A DNA stretch of 64,000 nucleotides from Hofstenia miamia (lineage: Eukaryota; Xenacoelomorpha; Acoela). Numbering within the stretch: position 1 is the stretch's first letter; every line of letters begins with the position of its first letter. The stretch covers positions 1,674,263 through 1,738,262 of the forward strand of contig SCFE01000026.1 in NCBI GenBank assembly GCA_004352715.1, in the 5' to 3' direction. Of this stretch, positions 11,879 to 24,970 are shown in pieces. The position numbers and the translations under genes are program-made. Below the pieces are notes generated by a model. The model saw only the letters and a program-made list of their open reading frames with translations, did no database searches and was not told the DNA's origin.

Positions 11879-12217
11879 CAGACTTGTCAACGAGCCGTAA
11901 ATTCTAAGCTCGGCTCGGCTCGTTTAAATTTTGAGTAAGTTCGGCTCGGTTCGCCACAGAAAATCTTTCAATGAGGCTCGTTTGAACTCGGTATTTTTTT
12001 AAAAATATTGTGCTCTCAAATTTTGCTCAATGACTCTTCTTATTATTTAATAAACATTTCTAAAATACGATTATAAATAAGGAATATTGAATGAAAAAAT
12101 AAGGAAAATCTTCATAATCAAATTAACAAGCAGCAATATAAATTTGAGTTGCTTAAAAACGGCTCGTTGTGGGCTCGTTGTACATCCAATACTCTGCTTG
12201 GCTCGTTGACAAGTCTG
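11879..12217. mobile_element. Non-autonomous hAT element (339 bp) with perfect 8-bp duplication
   Basis: Both ends carry the perfect 18-base inverted repeat CAGACTTGTCAACGAGCC. The 8-mer TTGTAGAA is present immediately outside each end (11871-11878 and 12218-12225). Inside, GGCTCG motifs are repeated near both ends, a subterminal pattern seen in hAT elements as transposase binding sites. There is no coding capacity. The intact duplication and perfect termini suggest a younger insertion than the element at 10.7 kb. Confidence 0.92.
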
Positions 12218-12504
12218 TTGTAGAATTCGTGTGGGACCTGACAAAGACAATAAATAAAAGGGTTTTGCGTTGGAAGTGATATTATATTGCGGGAGATGTA
12301 AAGAAGAAACAAAAATTGATCGAATTGGTTTAAAACATTTTTTCCGGGAGCAGTGTGTCCCATGAAAGGAACATTTATATTGAAGCAAATTTTCCCAATC
12401 ATGATTTGACAGTCAATCTGTTGGATAATAAACTAACGATGAGCAAAGTTACTGCTAGTCACTGTGACATTCTCAATGCTTTGAAATAAACAAGAGGCCA
12501 AGAT

Positions 12505-12760
12505 ATTTTGCCAACATGTTTCTCATGGAATTATAACAATCGAGCCATGTTATTATCCTATGTTCCCAAACGCAACAGAAGCATTCTACTCACCACAATG
12601 CATTCATCGAACGAAGTAAGTGAAAGCGATTATTGGAAACATCCTCGATTACAACCGTGGGAAAGGAGTATGACAATCTCGATTAAAGAATCGCCACACT
12701 TTTTTATTTTTTAATAAGCTTGTTGTCGCCTTAGTCAGTCAATATATAATCATGGAGTTG
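12505..12760 (+). pseudogene. piggyBac-type transposase relic
   Basis: The segment 12508-12714 reads LLSYVPKRNRSILLTTMHSS, which matches the block LVSYVPKKNK..LLSTMH of piggyBac (DDE_Tnp_1_7) transposases in order and spacing. After a frame break at about 12640 the sequence continues with DYNRGKG, equivalent to the conserved DYN..KGGVD, then FFNKLVVA. Only this central piece is visible, with a stop (TGA) at the place of the conserved VD. No piggyBac termini or TTAA duplication was found. It is a decayed fragment. Confidence 0.65.
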
Positions 12761-13335
12761 GATGGCTATAGGAAAACATTTTATCAAACATTTCACAGCT
12801 CAAATTTCGCACGAAACTTACTGCACGTTATAACAACCTTTAAATTTTACTGTAAAATCTAGAAAAATTGTACTCTATAGCTTTGTCCTGCGGGTGATAC
12901 AACTAGGTAGTGATGGAACCGGGCAGGTTAAAACAGGTTACACCAGTCCTGTTAAAGCCGGTTAATCTGCAGTATCCGGTTAAGTAATTATAACCTTGAT
13001 TGCAATGATTGCACTATTACAAAATAATACAAAATTCTGGGAAAAGATGCAAAGATTCCCATTGTTGTAATGCTAGTACTAGTCTACATTTTTGGCCTTT
13101 CAAATTACAAAATTGCAACAACGCGTGGACTATTTTTGAAAATATCAAATTTGTGGGAAAAGGATGCATAAATTTGGTTTGTTGGTGCCATATAGACTAG
13201 ATTTCAAGTCATTCATAAAGTTCTAAATTTCTTTTTAATACTTTTTACGCATAGCCGCATATCTTGTCTTCAGTAAACTTTGATAGACTACGGCCGTTTT
13301 CAATAATGCTAGCTCTCTCTCCTTCTTTGTCTCAC
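12761..13335. other. Spacer with GGTTAAAC/CCGGTTAA motifs
   Basis: 12906-12990 has repeated CCGGTTAA and CAGGTTA words; similar words recur at 15391-15440. They could be ends of a decayed DNA transposon, but I could not define termini. Confidence 0.25.
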
Positions 13336-14182
13336 ACACACACACACACATATATATATANNNNNNNNNNNNNNNNNNNNNNNNNNNNNNNNNNNNNNNN
13401 NNNNNNNNNNNNNNNNNNNNNNNNNNNNNNNNNNNNNNNNNNNNNNNNNNNNNNNNNNNNNNNNNNNNNNNNNNNNNNNNNNNNNNNNNNNNNNNNNNNN
13501 NNNNNNNNNNNNNNNNNNNNNNNNNNNNNNNNNNNNNNNNNNNNNNNNNNNNNNNNNNNNNNNNNNNNNNNNNNNNNNNNNNNNNNNNNNNNNNNNNNNN
13601 NNNNNNNNNNNNNNNNNNNNNNNNNNNNNNNNNNNNNNNNNNNNNNNNNNNNNNNNNNNNNNNNNNNNNNNNNNNNNNNNNNNNNNNNNNNNNNNNNNNN
13701 NNNNNNNNNNNNNNNNNNNNNNNNNNNNNNNNNNNNNNNNNNNNNNNNNNNNNNNNNNNNNNNNNNNNNNNNNNNNNNNNNNNNNNNNNNNNNNNNNNNN
13801 NNNNNNNNNNNNNNNNNNNNNNNNNNNNNNNNNNNNNNNNNNNNNNNNNNNNNNNNNNNNNNNNNNNNNNNNNNNNNNNNNNNNNNNNNNNNNNNNNNNN
13901 NNNNNNNNNNNNNNNNNNNNNNNNNNNNNNNNNNNNNNNNNNNNNNNNNNNNNNNNNNNNNNNNNNNNNNNNNNNNNNNNNNNNNNNNNNNNNNNNNNNN
14001 NNNNNNNNNNNNNNNNNNNNNNNNNNNNNNNNNNNNNNNNNNNNNNNNNNNNNNNNNNNNNNNNNNNNNNNNNNNNNNNNNNNNNNNNNNNTATTTATTT
14101 ATTTATATATACATATATATATACATATATACATATATATTTATTTATATATGTACATATATACACATATATACATATATAT

Positions 14183-14228
<46 letters not shown>
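13336..14228. repeat. (CA)n/(TA)n microsatellite around a 731-N gap
   Basis: CACACA then TATATA precede the gap at 13361; TATATACATATATA variants follow from 14092 to 14227. The gap presumably lies inside a long microsatellite. Confidence 0.9.
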
Positions 14229-14229
<1 letters not shown>

Positions 14230-14305
14230 GCATATGTACTATGAGAATTCTCAAAAAAATTGTATATATGCCGTATCAAACCTAAAATCCCATAGTACAT
14301 ATGCC
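14229..14305. repeat. Perfect 15-bp inverted repeat with 47-nt loop
   Basis: GGCATATGTACTATG at 14229-14243 is the exact reverse complement of 14291-14305. The arms directly follow a (TA)n tract. It may be a minimal MITE or a cruciform-prone site. Confidence 0.7.
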
Positions 14306-15051
14306 GGATTTCAGGTTCTATAAGAACGGTTTTCGAAAGTTTTTAATGATTTTTGTGGCAATGGCTTTAAGCCACTGCTCTTAAAAAATCTTTGAAAAAA
14401 TTGATTTTGATCACAACTGAAGAAAAACCATTTTTGGCGTCATATGTACGCATTGCTGTATATATTCGTCAATTGCATGGTCGTCATATGTTGGCTGCTT
14501 TCAAAATCATACATATTGAAATATATTTATAGTTTTGGTTTGTTTTAAACAAGTAACTATCTTAATTTCATTTGATTTTAATTACTTATTAAATGTACTT
14601 AATTTTGACATAAAAAAATAATTAATTTTTTAGTAAGTCCTTTCATTTTAGAAGATGTCAAATTCAATTTTCTGACTGGGATATTCATCTGTGTGATTTA
14701 ATTCAATATGATTCTTTAGGAGAATGCAGAAAAATGCTTAGGCGGGTTTACAACGTAAGATTGCACAAAGCTGCGTGTTTTGCAAGAAACTTTATATAAG
14801 AATCCCTGAACATTTTCTAAAGTATCATAAGGATATTCCTTTCAATTCAGAGCTTTTATCTTAGATTATTACCGCACTCATAACGCCACAAATATGTTAT
14901 TGAAATTTTGATTCTGATACACTCGCCGAATATAACATTTCATTACACAAATGCCCAATATACCGTATGTGTTGATAATGCAAAAAGGCCGAATATGCAT
15001 ATCACTTGTATAAAATACACAAATGCCTACTTATATTTTTATACAAATGCC

Positions 15052-15054
<3 letters not shown>
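14306..15054. other. AT-rich spacer
   Basis: Repeated short words such as ACACAAATGCC and GCCGAATAT occur at 14945-15052, but without a regular period. No gene was recognised. Confidence 0.35.
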
Positions 15055-15087
<33 letters not shown>

Positions 15088-15351
15088 TTGATGTAAGCAC
15101 ACAAGAATAAACAAATTTGATTTCGACACATAAGATTTGAATATATATTTTCTAAATTGAATATGAATATAGATANNNNNNNNNNNNNNNNNNNNNNNNN
15201 NNNNNNNNNNNNNNNNNNNNNNNNNNNNNNNNNNNNNNNNNNNNNNNNNNNATATATATATATTTGATGTAAGCACACAAGAATAAACAAATTTGATTTC
15301 GACACATAAGATTTGAATATATATTTTCTAAATTGAATATGAATATAGATA
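15055..15351. repeat. (TA)n plus 90-bp direct duplication around a 76-N gap
   Basis: 15084-15175 is repeated at 15263-15351 (starting ATTTGATGTAAGCACACAAG), with the gap 15176-15251 between. Both copies are preceded by (TA)n. The duplication is probably an artefact of gap filling in a microsatellite. Confidence 0.85.
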
Positions 15352-16269
15352 CATAGATATATGTAAGCAAGCAGGTGCTAATTTTTAAGGATCCGGTTAG
15401 AACCGGTTAAGTTAAGAAGCAATCCGGTGCGGTTAATCGGATTAAGGTATATTGGGATGCACAGTACCCTCGCTAAGTTATCGGATCATTTAATGTACCT
15501 CAATAGATATATCGATTATTGTAAACATCGATTATAAACAATTTTATATATTATATTCAATTTTTAAAAAAGCAAATAAACCAAAGCACTTTAAATTCAC
15601 AATAAAATAGAAAATAACTTTATCCAAAATTTCAGAAGCTTATATATAAATCTATGAGAATATCAAAATTGTACACGGCCGATGTCAACTTGTAAATTTC
15701 TATAGTGTACACTGCACAGCGAACGCCGGTGAGTTTATGCCTTGCCTAGCTTAGCATTTCTAAATATTTTATGCACATACTGAATGTGTTTTCAGCAAAA
15801 GAAACTTTTTGCAAAGAATAATATATACCGTCCGCTAAGCAAATTATCAATTATAATTACTATGAGTTATGATGAATTTTCAATTTCTTTTACTTTATTT
15901 TCTAATTTACATCACTTCCACATATTTGAAATGCCATTGATTTTTTCTTCAATGTTGCATCTAAAATATTTTTATTGAATCTTCTTTTTCATATTCACAA
16001 GTAAATTGAATTTCACTTTCTTAAACAAAGTTTTTGTTATTGGGTAAATACAATGAAATATTTTGCCAAAAACGCAATCATGTATGAATGTTTTGGGAAA
16101 TTTATTTTAAATTAGATCTCAAATTCTGCTTTGATTAAATTTTAAACTTAAATTATTAGTTTTAAATTTATATTAACATTTATTTAAATGCTTATCTCCG
16201 TGTTTGTCTAAAACAAAGTGATGCTGAAATTCACTTAATGTGTACTTTATTGCGAAATTATGAAGGATT
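15352..16269. other. AT-rich spacer
   Basis: CCGGTTAGAACCGGTTAAG at about 15394 is a short inverted repeat. The open segment 15784-15978 has no motif. No gene was recognised. Confidence 0.35.
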
Positions 16270-17261
16270 TTATATATATATATATATNNNNNNNNNNNNN
16301 NNNNNNNNNNNNNNNNNNNNNNNNNNNNNNNNNNNNNNNNNNNNNNNNNNNNNNNNNNNNNNNNNNNNNNNNNNNNNNNNNNNNNNNNNNNNNNNNNNNN
16401 NNNNNNNNNNNNNNNNNNNNNNNNNNNNNNNNNNNNNNNNNNNNNNNNNNNNNNNNNNNNNNNNNNNNNNNNNNNNNNNNNNNNNNNNNNNNNNNNNNNN
16501 NNNNNNNNNNNNNNNNNNNNNNNNNNNNNNNNNNNNNNNNNNNNNNNNNNNNNNNNNNNNNNNNNNNNNNNNNNNNNNNNNNNNNNNNNNNNNNNNNNNN
16601 NNNNNNNNNNNNNNNNNNNNNNNNNNNNNNNNNNNNNNNNNNNNNNNNNNNNNNNNNNNNNNNNNNNNNNNNNNNNNNNNNNNNNNNNNNNNNNNNNNNN
16701 NNNNNNNNNNNNNNNNNNNNNNNNNNNNNNNNNNNNNNNNNNNNNNNNNNNNNNNNNNNNNNNNNNNNNNNNNNNNNNNNNNNNNNNNNNNNNNNNNNNN
16801 NNNNNNNNNNNNNNNNNNNNNNNNNNNNNNNNNNNNNNNNNNNNNNNNNNNNNNNNNNNNNNNNNNNNNNNNNNNNNNNNNNNNNNNNNNNNNNNNNNNN
16901 NNNNNNNNNNNNNNNNNNNNNNNNNNNNNNNNNNNNNNNNNNNNNNNNNNNNNNNNNNNNNNNNNNNNNNNNNNNNNNNNNNNNNNNNNNNNNNNNNNNN
17001 NNNNNNNNNNNNNNNNNNNNNNNNNNNNNNNNNNNNNNNNNNNNNNNNNNNNNNNNNNNNNNNNNNNNNNNNNNNNNNNNNNNNNNNNNNNNNNNNNNNN
17101 NNNNNNNNNNNNNNNNNNNNNNNNNNNNNNNNNNNNNNNNNNNNNNNNNNNNNNNNNNNNNNNNNNNNNNNNNNNNNNNNNNNNNNNNNNNNNNNNNNNN
17201 NNNNNNNNNNNNNNNNNNNNNNNNNNNNNNNNNNNNNNNNNNNNNNNNNNNNNNNNNNNNN

Positions 17262-17294
<33 letters not shown>
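16270..17294. repeat. (TA)n microsatellite around a 974-N gap
   Basis: TA dinucleotides abut the gap (16288-17261) on both sides. Confidence 0.9.
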
Positions 17295-17296
<2 letters not shown>

Positions 17297-17389
17297 AAAT
17301 GAAAATATAAATATAATTTTGAAGATGTCTTAATTTCAATAGTCATCATGCGAAGATGCAGAATAATGTCAACCGGAGGCACGCGTAAA

Positions 17390-17970
17390 AATAAACACTT
17401 CTATAAGCACAGGGGCTTTGGAAGAGGGCTTCGAAGGGCTGAGGTCCCGCTACCTAAAAAATCAAATGCTCAAATGGGGACGCTAACACATCTCACCACT
17501 TTTACTCATGTTAGGAATGTCTTAGTTCAGTGGAATCAAAACATTGTTCTTAGTAATTCTAAAAATGACAAATTTTTTAAAATTTTTCTAAATTTAAGTA
17601 AATGTATCACATAATTTCTAATAAATTTTACAAATTTCTAAATATGATATATTTTGAAAAAACTAGCTGGTGGAGTGCGGTCTTCGGTACTCAATTCCTC
17701 CTCTGGATCCCTACGGTTAGGATCTCTATTCTATTAGTTAAACTATTACCAACATCATCACTAGAGAGTGCCAAGATGGGCTTAGCATGGACCCGACCCC
17801 AACCCGATCAGAATATTAACTCCATGAATGGGGATTAATTTCAGTAATTTTTTGATAAGGAAATCTACGCTTTGATAACATTTCCTTCGCTCAGTACTAC
17901 TGAGCCAGTACCCGAGCCAACTCCACGGTTATTCAAGTACCTGATAACATAAATTTTCTACAAGATTAGC
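17390..17970. other. GC-richer island, unidentified
   Basis: Compared with its surroundings this segment has many more G and C and several CG, for example GGTCCCGCTACC, GACCCGACCCCAACCCG and GAGCCAGTACCCGAGCC. Open segments at 17348-17614 and 17602-17838 lack recognisable motifs. It directly precedes a LINE C-terminal fragment, so it may belong to that element. Confidence 0.4.
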
Positions 17971-17979
17971 TCCGTTTTA

Positions 17980-18340
17980 ATAGTCTTTCTGTAAATTCTA
18001 ATAAAACCATTACATTTTTATAATGTATACATACTGCCACTAATTAAATATGGGATTTTAATTTATGGTGGTACCTCATTCAACACATTATTGCCTATTT
18101 CCAAAATTCAAAAAAAGATAGTCAGGATCATAAACTTTAAAAATTCTACATATACGACTAAAAAGTTTTTCATAGAAGCAAATATGATGACTATTTATGA
18201 AATATACATTTTCGAACTCCTTCAACATGTTATAAATGTTAAAAAACAAGAATATTCAATAGAATTTATAGCTTTGATAAAATAAATCATTTTTTTATCA
18301 CGAGAGCCCGAGTAGCACATCAAACAGTTTTAATAAGACA
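17980..18340 (+). pseudogene. LINE reverse transcriptase C-terminal fragment
   Basis: From about 18045 the frame reads YGILIYGG, followed by LLPISKIQKKIVRIINF and later FIEANMMTIYEIYIFELLQH. The order (L)xYGIxxWG, LQK(K)xxRII, then a 'lpl..ly.l' block is the thumb/C-terminal region of Jockey/CR1/RTE-type LINEs. The open part ends at 18285. A TRAR word just after resembles the TR(S/A)R motif that follows in these proteins. The 5' part is missing. Different from the LINE copies at 1.8 and 63 kb. Confidence 0.65.
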
Positions 18341-19880
18341 TAATACAACATAATTCAATTGAAATGAGAGGTATAGGTATTTTTATACTCAGAACAATTA
18401 ATTAATGATATCATTACACTAACGAAAAACCAATGTAACAAAGTAATAAAGGATATTAAGCTTACTACAATAATTGGCAGCAATAATTTAATTAATAGAA
18501 TCTTCCAGAAATAAATCCACTTAATTGTAATAATTTGAATTAATAAATTCATTTATATTGAGTCACCTACTAGCAAAATTAAGGGGTTGCAATTGAAAAA
18601 ATGCGGATTTGGATTAAAGACAGTTTATCTATTCTTACCATGGTGTTTCCTTATGAACTTGTCTTCAAATATCTCCCTGATAATGAGGAAATTAATCTGT
18701 TTTCTTAAAATCTAATTCGGTCCAAAGCATTTAACTATTCACCTGCTGTAACTTTATTTGATTGTTTTCTGAAGTTGTTAAAAGTTATCACATTGTCAAT
18801 CATATTCTCTTGTGGTTCATTTTCTTACGTCATCACTCGAGATCCATGCGATTTGTATTGAATGCAAGAGCACTCTTTATCATATGATCAATTCTATAGT
18901 CTTCTGCAAGTTTAAGCTGATTTTAGAAGTTCTTCGCAAGTATTCACATGAATTTTGATGACTACATTTTCAAAGAATTTAGTGCTAAATTAGTATATTA
19001 TTTTGTATTGTTTTGTTTGAAATAATTTGCTCCAGGAAAATCTCCTTGCCTCTCAATACCAACTAGAGTCTTTCACAAAATTTTTCAAACCTGGATTGAG
19101 TAGTAATTTTTGAATACTATCTGTAAATATTTATTTTTAGATTATTTGTAACTTTATGGCTGAATAAAGTGATCCTTATTATGTCACTCGCTAATTATCA
19201 CAAATGAAGTTCTGTTAGGTGAATACGCAAAAAACTGGTGTGTGTTGGAAATACAAAATTTCCAATTTTGTACAGTTTTAGTTGTGTGTTATAGTTAGAC
19301 TAACTATTAGTCGTTGTAAATTGAAAGTACGGGTGGAGGGAAAAGGTTGCTAGTGAATACAGTCATGCGAAATAACTTATCAGAAAAGCATTACTGAGTA
19401 TTAAAAGCATAATCTTGTCATCATCCATTCCCAATAATATAGAATAAAATTTCAATATTATGAACAAGAGTGAAATAACTTTATTAGTAATATATTATTG
19501 AGCCCCTACCTCAAAAGATAGAAAACACCCCTGCTTCTAAGAGGTAAAAAGTGTAAACATGCAATAAAATAATAAAAATTTTCAAAAATTTTCGATATAG
19601 AGTGATAGCTTAGCCTAATTAACAAAATCCATAGCACAAGGTAAATACTTAAGAAAGATAACATAACATAAATTTGATTAAGAAATAGACTAACAAATGT
19701 GACTGAGCTTCCAAGAAAAAGAATAAATTATTAACATTGTTTCGAGAGTCTCAACATCGAAATATAATGTTTTAAAAACTCTTGAAGGGTTGTGTCTCAC
19801 TTCCCCCAATCTCATTTCCCCGAGGTCTGACGTCACAAGATTTTGTTTTGAATTTGAGATTTAGCATTTTTCCGAAAGAT
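18341..19880. other. Spacer, ordinary CpG
   Basis: No coding or repeat signal was found. CG dinucleotides are still present up to about 19,880 (for example CCGAGGTCTGACGTCAC at 19817), after which they vanish. Confidence 0.4.
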
Positions 19881-22800
19881 TTGAAATGAATTACTTCAAA
19901 TTTTTTCATAATTCTGGGTTTCTCAGGTACTTTTGATCAACTTATGAAATCTTGAGACCAACATAGTGAAACTTGAAGTTTATATAGCAATTCTTTATGA
20001 AAAAAATAGCATTAATGAAGTATACATATTAATAATATCAAAATGCACATTAAAATTTACTCTTTAGAAGTTGTTTATTGAGTTTTAACCAAGCCTAAAT
20101 GATAAAATATTATATTTGATTACATAAAAAACTCAGATAAATATTTCAATGCTCATGTGAAAAAATTTTGACTGAGCCATCTCATGTAATTGATCTCCAT
20201 TCCTTGTTCATACTAAATTTTTGTTCATATTATCATAAAGATTTGCTATGTTGATCTCAAGGTTCCCTATGTCAGTTTCAAGATTTCATATGTTGATAAA
20301 AATTACCAAGCCCTCAAGCTAAATATACATATTTTCAATTAATATAGTAGTTTACTCTATGTGATTCTCTTACAAAAAATGCAAATGAATTTTCAATCAA
20401 CATCAAGTGGGAGCATTGATTATTTCTTTAGCAATTTAAATGATATTCAGTATTATTTTTGAGAATTTTGATATTTTTTGTTATGGTTGGTACTTAAAAG
20501 TAATACCAACTATTTGAAACAAAGTGATTTCTTGTTAATTAAGTTAATTAAGTTTTTATGTATTATTATTGGCCAAAAATTCTATACTAATAATTTTTTG
20601 AGCAGAAATAGTGAAATTATATTTCAATGTTCCTTGATTTGAAAGTGGCTTCTCAAAATGCTTTCAAGCATTTCATGTCTTTTCAAATTGCTCCCTGAAA
20701 TGCACCCTTTAATCAGTATCTTTTTTGAGATATATGGCATTTGTTTAGAGAAGTTTGATATTTAATTTAAGTACCAATCATTGCAAACATTCTGGATTTA
20801 CACATATTCAAGGATTAATTAACTAGATTAATTATAAAGGAGAAACTCAAAAGCCAGAAATATCACATAAATTAGAAAATCCATGATATGTGGTTTGTTA
20901 TCTATCAAATGAAAACAATGCTTTGAATATCTTACAAAGAAAGAAACCTAGGAAGCTGATCTAACAGGGATAGAAAATAGAAGGAATTTACCCACTGCAT
21001 TATGTAACTAATTTTCTTATCCCTTTAAGATTTACCTTTCCTATTAATTTTAGAATTCAATTTTTGATCTCTAACAAACTATGTATCACATCCTTTATAT
21101 TTTTATATTGGTTGTCAAAACATAGGTTGCTTTGTATAATAGTTTTTGTTTAGCTAACTGAGTATTAATTTTGCTTGGTTTTATTAAGTTAGAGAATCTG
21201 TTTTCTTGAACTTTCATTAAAGTCTATAGATAATATACTTTGTTGTTGACTTTTTGGTATTTTCAAATCTCAAATAGGTTTTTCAAGCTGAATTCAAGTT
21301 ACTTGGTCTAAGTTTGATTTTAATGTTTTGAGTATGAGTTTGAGTTAACTCAAATTATTTCTAATTTTGAGTTTATTAGGGTAAAAATATAATTCTATAT
21401 ATCCAAGCTTTGTAAGCTGAAAATACATGCTATTGAGTTTCAATTGAGTTCAAGCAATATTTATTTCTCTGATCACATTTTATGAACTGTTTTTAGTTAT
21501 TAGCATTCTATGTACTAAAAATCATGAATTCAGTATCTTTGGACAATGGTTGATCAAATCACCATCTGAGAAAATAACCCTTACACAATTGTCTACAATG
21601 GTGTTCTCATTTTGTAGGCACCATTATTTTCAGATGCTATTTAAATGCCAAAAGTTTCAAAGAGAGTCACAATTGTCCATAGTATGTTAGAACACTATCC
21701 ATGCATTGATGTCTTTTTAGAGGCTTGTTTTTGTGCATCATTTACTCTTTTATAAGTAAATATGGATTCAACTCACTGCATGTGTTGAGATCATGAGTTT
21801 CTTGACAAAATATTTTTGTTGAGTTTTTCAATTGTTTTCTACCAAATTATCAGTCTTCATTCTTTGTATTTTGTTACCAATTGCAAAAATGGATTATAAT
21901 ATTATAATATATTTTGGGAAAATTGGACAGGCATTTCACAATAACAAATCCCTGTACTAGATTATTACAGTATGGTATGAAGAAGTGTTTGGAGTGCTGC
22001 TCAACTAGGGGATAGTACATTTTTCAACCATGTATATATGCAAGCAATTATTTTGAATTTTGTAGATTGTTTTGCAATAATCATGTACCAAACAATACTT
22101 TAGTGAACATCTAGCCAAGTTTGTATTACAAAATTCCAAATTGGCATACTTTTCAAATGTGACTATTTTGGTAAATTATTCTGGATTAGTTGTCAAGTTA
22201 CCATAATAACATGAGCCTCAATTGCTATCTGTGCTACCCTTTATGCATCTGACTGTTTTGCTGCAAGCTTAGAAAAAGTGGTACAACAAAACATCACAGA
22301 AAAATATTACTTAGAGGTGAAGAGGCACTTCACATTACCTCATCTTACCTTACTGGGTAGCAATAATTATTAAGTAAACTGGATCAAAATATCCTCTGGT
22401 TCAAGTTTCATTATCTAATGTTGGTCTAATTTGGTCCATTTAAAATGACTATTGATTTCAAACACAAGTAGAAGATTCATAGCAAGGGAAAACAATTTAG
22501 TATCAGATAAATTTGTACACATAATAAAGTATTGTAAGCAAAATATTGATTTTGGCAGCTCACTGAGTTCTATGATTTTAAAGATTTCTTGCACTATATG
22601 CAGTTAAGTACTTTTTCAAGTTTAACATTCAAAACTTTAAGCAATTTAATAATAATATAATTTAATATAATTTACTACCATCCTACAGGTAATCATCATC
22701 AAAGACAAAATAAGATTTCTTCATATATTTGATCTCTATATTTAAAGTAAGCATAATATATCTAAAGGTGTTGATGCATAATCAAACTTGTGGTTAAAAA

Positions 22801-24280
22801 TTTAAATGCTGTGTAAACAACTAACCACAAGTTGGAAGGTCATTTTGAAGGTACATAGTCCAAAAAGTGTGTCAAACTTGCAGATATAACCCAATTTCAA
22901 CTATAATCAGAGTTAATAGGTTATGTAAAAATTTTATTGTTTTCTCCAATGTTATATTCTACTATGAACAACAAATGGAGAAAGCCTGTGAATCTAATAA
23001 AATGGATATGAATAATTCTTCAACTGCCTATGAAAATCAACCTAGATTTATAAACCTACCTCACTATCTAATAAGGGACTTGAGTTGAGCATAGATTTGC
23101 TAATGTCACATTTAATAATTAACAACTCCTCAATTGTAGTACCAATACCTAATAAAAGTAAGAGTAAGCAGGAGATCAAGAAGGGGAGAGTGGGCATGCT
23201 TAGCTGTTCCAAAACAAAGAACCTAAGTAGGAGAAAGCCCTAAATGGTGTTTGGATACAGTGATTGAAACCTATGTGCTAAGTATAACCTAAACTTGCTA
23301 CATTCTATAATTTGTGAAATTTAGGTGGCAGTAATAATTGTAATTTAAATTCATTGGCTATTTTAGTAAATTAATAATTCCTTGTTTTTACCATTTCTCA
23401 AACTAAAAACCATTGTAAAATGGGAAATATATATTAAATTCATTGTCCCATCTTTTGTTGTCATAGAAACTTTTCTTTCTCTACTTGATCATACATACAC
23501 ATTATTTTAATTGATATTAACAAGTGAAAAGTTAATACACCCTGTGAATGTTTTTTTGAAATGTCTTCTACAATTTAGGGATTGTAATTTGATGACAGCT
23601 TCTTCCCAACACACATTTTACTTCAAGATCTGGTAATTGAAAAAGTTTTACAGCATAGAATCAGAGAAGGTGTCCACAATAGTTTTTGCAAAAAATCTTA
23701 CTTATTTCTTTGCAATTACATAGTGAGACAGAGAGAGAGAGAAGCCCACAACTAAACACAATGTTAAATCACATATTAATTATTTTTCTGCTTTCAATCA
23801 TTGAACAAAAAGCTTTATGTATGAGAGATGTCAGCAAAGTAAACAAATATATTAAAACACAATTCTGAATAAAATGTCTTACCTAATAGGGAGTTAGTAA
23901 TGAAAGGAAATTGTTTATGATGGAGACAGTGCTTTTTTATTCTGGTTGACAACAATGGGACTAAAACCATATCACAAAAAATACACAATGCCACACCAGA
24001 TCCTTCAACCAGTTGTACAGTGCAGAATGTGCAACAAACTCCCTCAGGTATCTGCATTGCCACAAGTACTGAAAATGAGCTACTTTTTTCAAAGACTTTT
24101 TTCAGATGAGGGTTGAAAGGAGTAAGTTTGGGATTATTTGAGAAGTGTTGCACACCAGTCCTTCCAACCAAAGCAAGGAAATCTTTAAACAAATCATTAT
24201 GTGTAATATACATGTGAAATATATTATACCTGAGTGTTGTAGCAAACAAATGTTTTTGAAGGAAACATTTTTCAAAATTC
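19881..24280. other. CpG-free AT-rich domain without recognised gene
   Basis: Reading line by line I found no CG dinucleotide from about 19,900 to 24,402. TG and CA are abundant. Short open segments (22867-23088 plus, 23815-24282 minus) show no known domain; the latter is Cys-rich in its middle and overlaps the start of a tandem repeat. No tRNA or rRNA was seen. Confidence 0.7.
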
Positions 24281-24285
24281 ACTTA

Positions 24286-24970
24286 GAATATAATTTCATC
24301 TTTTATTGAAACTAAACACACATGTAAATAAAGTAAACATTGAAAAGTAGTGTATACCATTTTTGTAAGATAGAAACACATGCATGGGGCATTGTTGGAA
24401 AGCGTTTTTTAGATTTGCAAGCAACATTCAAGTGGAGGCAGCATATATCAATCAAATGAGGATTTTTTTCCTAGACAATTCATTACATGTAATATATTTG
24501 TGAAATATATTATACCTGAGTGTTTGTAACAAACAAATGCTTTTGAAGGAGACATTTTTTCTAATTTTCATAGAATATAATTTCATTTTGCTTTTAAACT
24601 GAACATGTGTGTAAATAAAATAATCAATGAAAAGTTTATACCATCTTTGCAAGATAAAAATACAAAACACAGAGCATTTTGAGGGGAAGCAGTTATTCAG
24701 AATTTGCAAGGCAAACTATCATTGGAGAATATAAATTCATCTTGCATTTAAACTAAACATGTGTAAATAAAGCAAAAAATGAAAAAGTTTATACTATCCT
24801 TGCAAGATAAAATACAAAATACAGAGCATCAACAGGTGGTTTTTTTCAGCAGAGAATATAAATTCATCTTATATTTAAACTAAACAAGTGCATATAAAAC
24901 AATTGTGAAAAACTTTATACTGTTTTTGCAAGATAAAAAACAAGTATATGGAGCATTTTGAGGGGGAGTG
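24286..24970. repeat. Diverged tandem array, core unit about 105 bp, four copies
   Basis: Core units beginning AGAATATAA(A/T)TTCAT occur near 24286, 24569, 24727 and 24854, each with AAACT(A/G)AACA, then CTT(T)GCAAGATA and GGGGCAT/AGAGCAT. Units 1 and 2 share a longer period of about 285 bases, including ATATTATACCTGAGTGT. Later units are shortened. Confidence 0.8.

Noticed and set aside
12906-15471. Possible full hAT element between GTGATGGAACCGGG and GGGATGCACAGTACCC
   Set aside because: The ends do not form a convincing inverted pair, no 8-bp duplication is seen and most of the interior is a gap.
23815-24282. 155-codon Cys-containing minus-strand protein
   Set aside because: It overlaps the start of a tandem array and lies in CpG-free non-coding sequence; no domain pattern or homologue recognised.
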